Shown: piece after piece, positions 63,468 through 64,000 of the stretch | Position numbering within the stretch: the first letter of the stretch is position 1 | Layout: each line of letters starts with the position of its first letter | Assembly: GCA_900660155.1 (NCBI GenBank) | Contig: CABFPE010000098.1 | Span: 1,498,527-1,562,526, forward strand | DNA length: 64,000 nucleotides | Origin: Hofstenia miamia | Lineage: Eukaryota > Xenacoelomorpha > Acoela > Hofsteniidae | Reading direction: 5' to 3' | Position numbers and translations under genes: made by a program | The notes under the pieces: model-generated | Told to the model about the DNA's origin: nothing | The model's database searches: none | The model's input: only the letters and a program-made list of their open reading frames with translations

Positions 63468-64000
63468 GTAGAATCATGGGGGAGCTCTATCTACTCTAGC
63501 AGCACTGGGAAACTCAAGAGTTAAGATTGAAGGTTGCAAAGTTTACCATTGTAGAGAGTGACCCACATTCCAACAAAAGAAAGAAATATGGGTGGTTCAC
63601 TGATTTACTTAAGAAAAACAGAAATTCCATAGTGAACAGACTTCCAGCAGTGACCAATTCACATGGCATCATGCTGAAGCCATATCCATGAAGCCATCCT
63701 TACTCGCCAAGGTGCTAATTGTATGTCTCAAGTATTAATTTCTAGCTCAATAAACAATTTATCTCAGAGTTCTATTATCTCAGCTAATGTAAATAAACAA
63801 TGAACAAAAGGCACATAATTGCTGTGCATTCACATTTGCCAATGGCATAGTATATTTGCAATGTGTTAATAGTATGTGCATGTACAAATTGATTAAATAA
63901 AAAGTTCTTATTCCCTACACTTAACTGTAACTTAAAGCAGCCATGATTCAGGCTGTCACTGTTAAGGAGCTATTTGTTGCCCCAGACCCAGTGCAGTTTC
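63468..64000 (-). repeat. Diverged LTR relative, inverse orientation, running off the window
   Basis: Reading on the minus strand, this segment aligns in order with the LTR of the 50.5-62.4 kb fossil: GTGACCAATTCAC, CCAAGGTGCTAATTGT, TTTCTAGCTCAATA, AATTTATCTC, CCAATGGCATAGTATAT, AAAGTTCTT, TTAAAGCAGCCA and AAGGAGCTA all have counterparts, with many differences and small indels. It starts at the LTR 3' end (about 63,468) and continues past 64,000. It is much more diverged than the two LTRs are from each other, hence older or another subfamily. Confidence 0.75.

Overview
The window is AT-rich animal DNA. It has no bacterial operon structure, one long intron-rich host gene on the minus strand, and otherwise mostly decayed transposable elements. 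The host gene is a GT29 sialyltransferase of the ST3Gal kind. That family, together with the sharply mosaic CpG content, suggests a metazoan with mosaic DNA methylation, possibly an invertebrate deuterostome such as a tunicate. I cannot name the species.

Layout. 0-16 kb: short tandem repeats, a promoter-like block, hAT-like and LINE remnants (2.4-3.2, 6.5-7.6, 9.6-11.1 and 12.2-15.4 kb), and a reverse transcriptase plus restriction-like endonuclease element (3.5-5.1 kb). 16.1-44.7 kb: the sialyltransferase gene, read from six small exons that together encode about 373 residues. These are a type II signal anchor, a 21-nt microexon, sialylmotif L, a central exon, sialylmotif S plus motif III, and a last exon with the H-x4-E motif VS. 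Its introns carry a Tc1 element, three hAT MITEs with perfect 8-bp target duplications, two TA-flanked TIR elements, a mariner relic, a Penelope-like fragment, LINE fragments and a 49-bp x 5 satellite.

45.2-64 kb: a compositionally different domain. From 45,169 to 50,731 I find no CpG at all, while the 770 bp before it holds about a dozen. The boundary lies inside a foldback element, about 480 bp upstream of the sialyltransferase start codon. The foldback arms differ mainly at CG/CA/TG sites, which is the mark of methyl-CpG decay. A broken Ty3/gypsy-like LTR fossil of about 12 kb (50,476-62,446, target duplication CCAG) sits in this domain. Its two LTRs also differ largely by paired CA/TG changes. 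A diverged LTR relative in inverse orientation closes the window.

Assembly. Three single-N gaps (19,509; 56,417; 60,130) are each flanked by a repeat of the same sequence, so parts of the Tc1 element and of the LTR fossil are probably duplicated only in the assembly. Apart from the sialyltransferase there is no convincing intact host gene.
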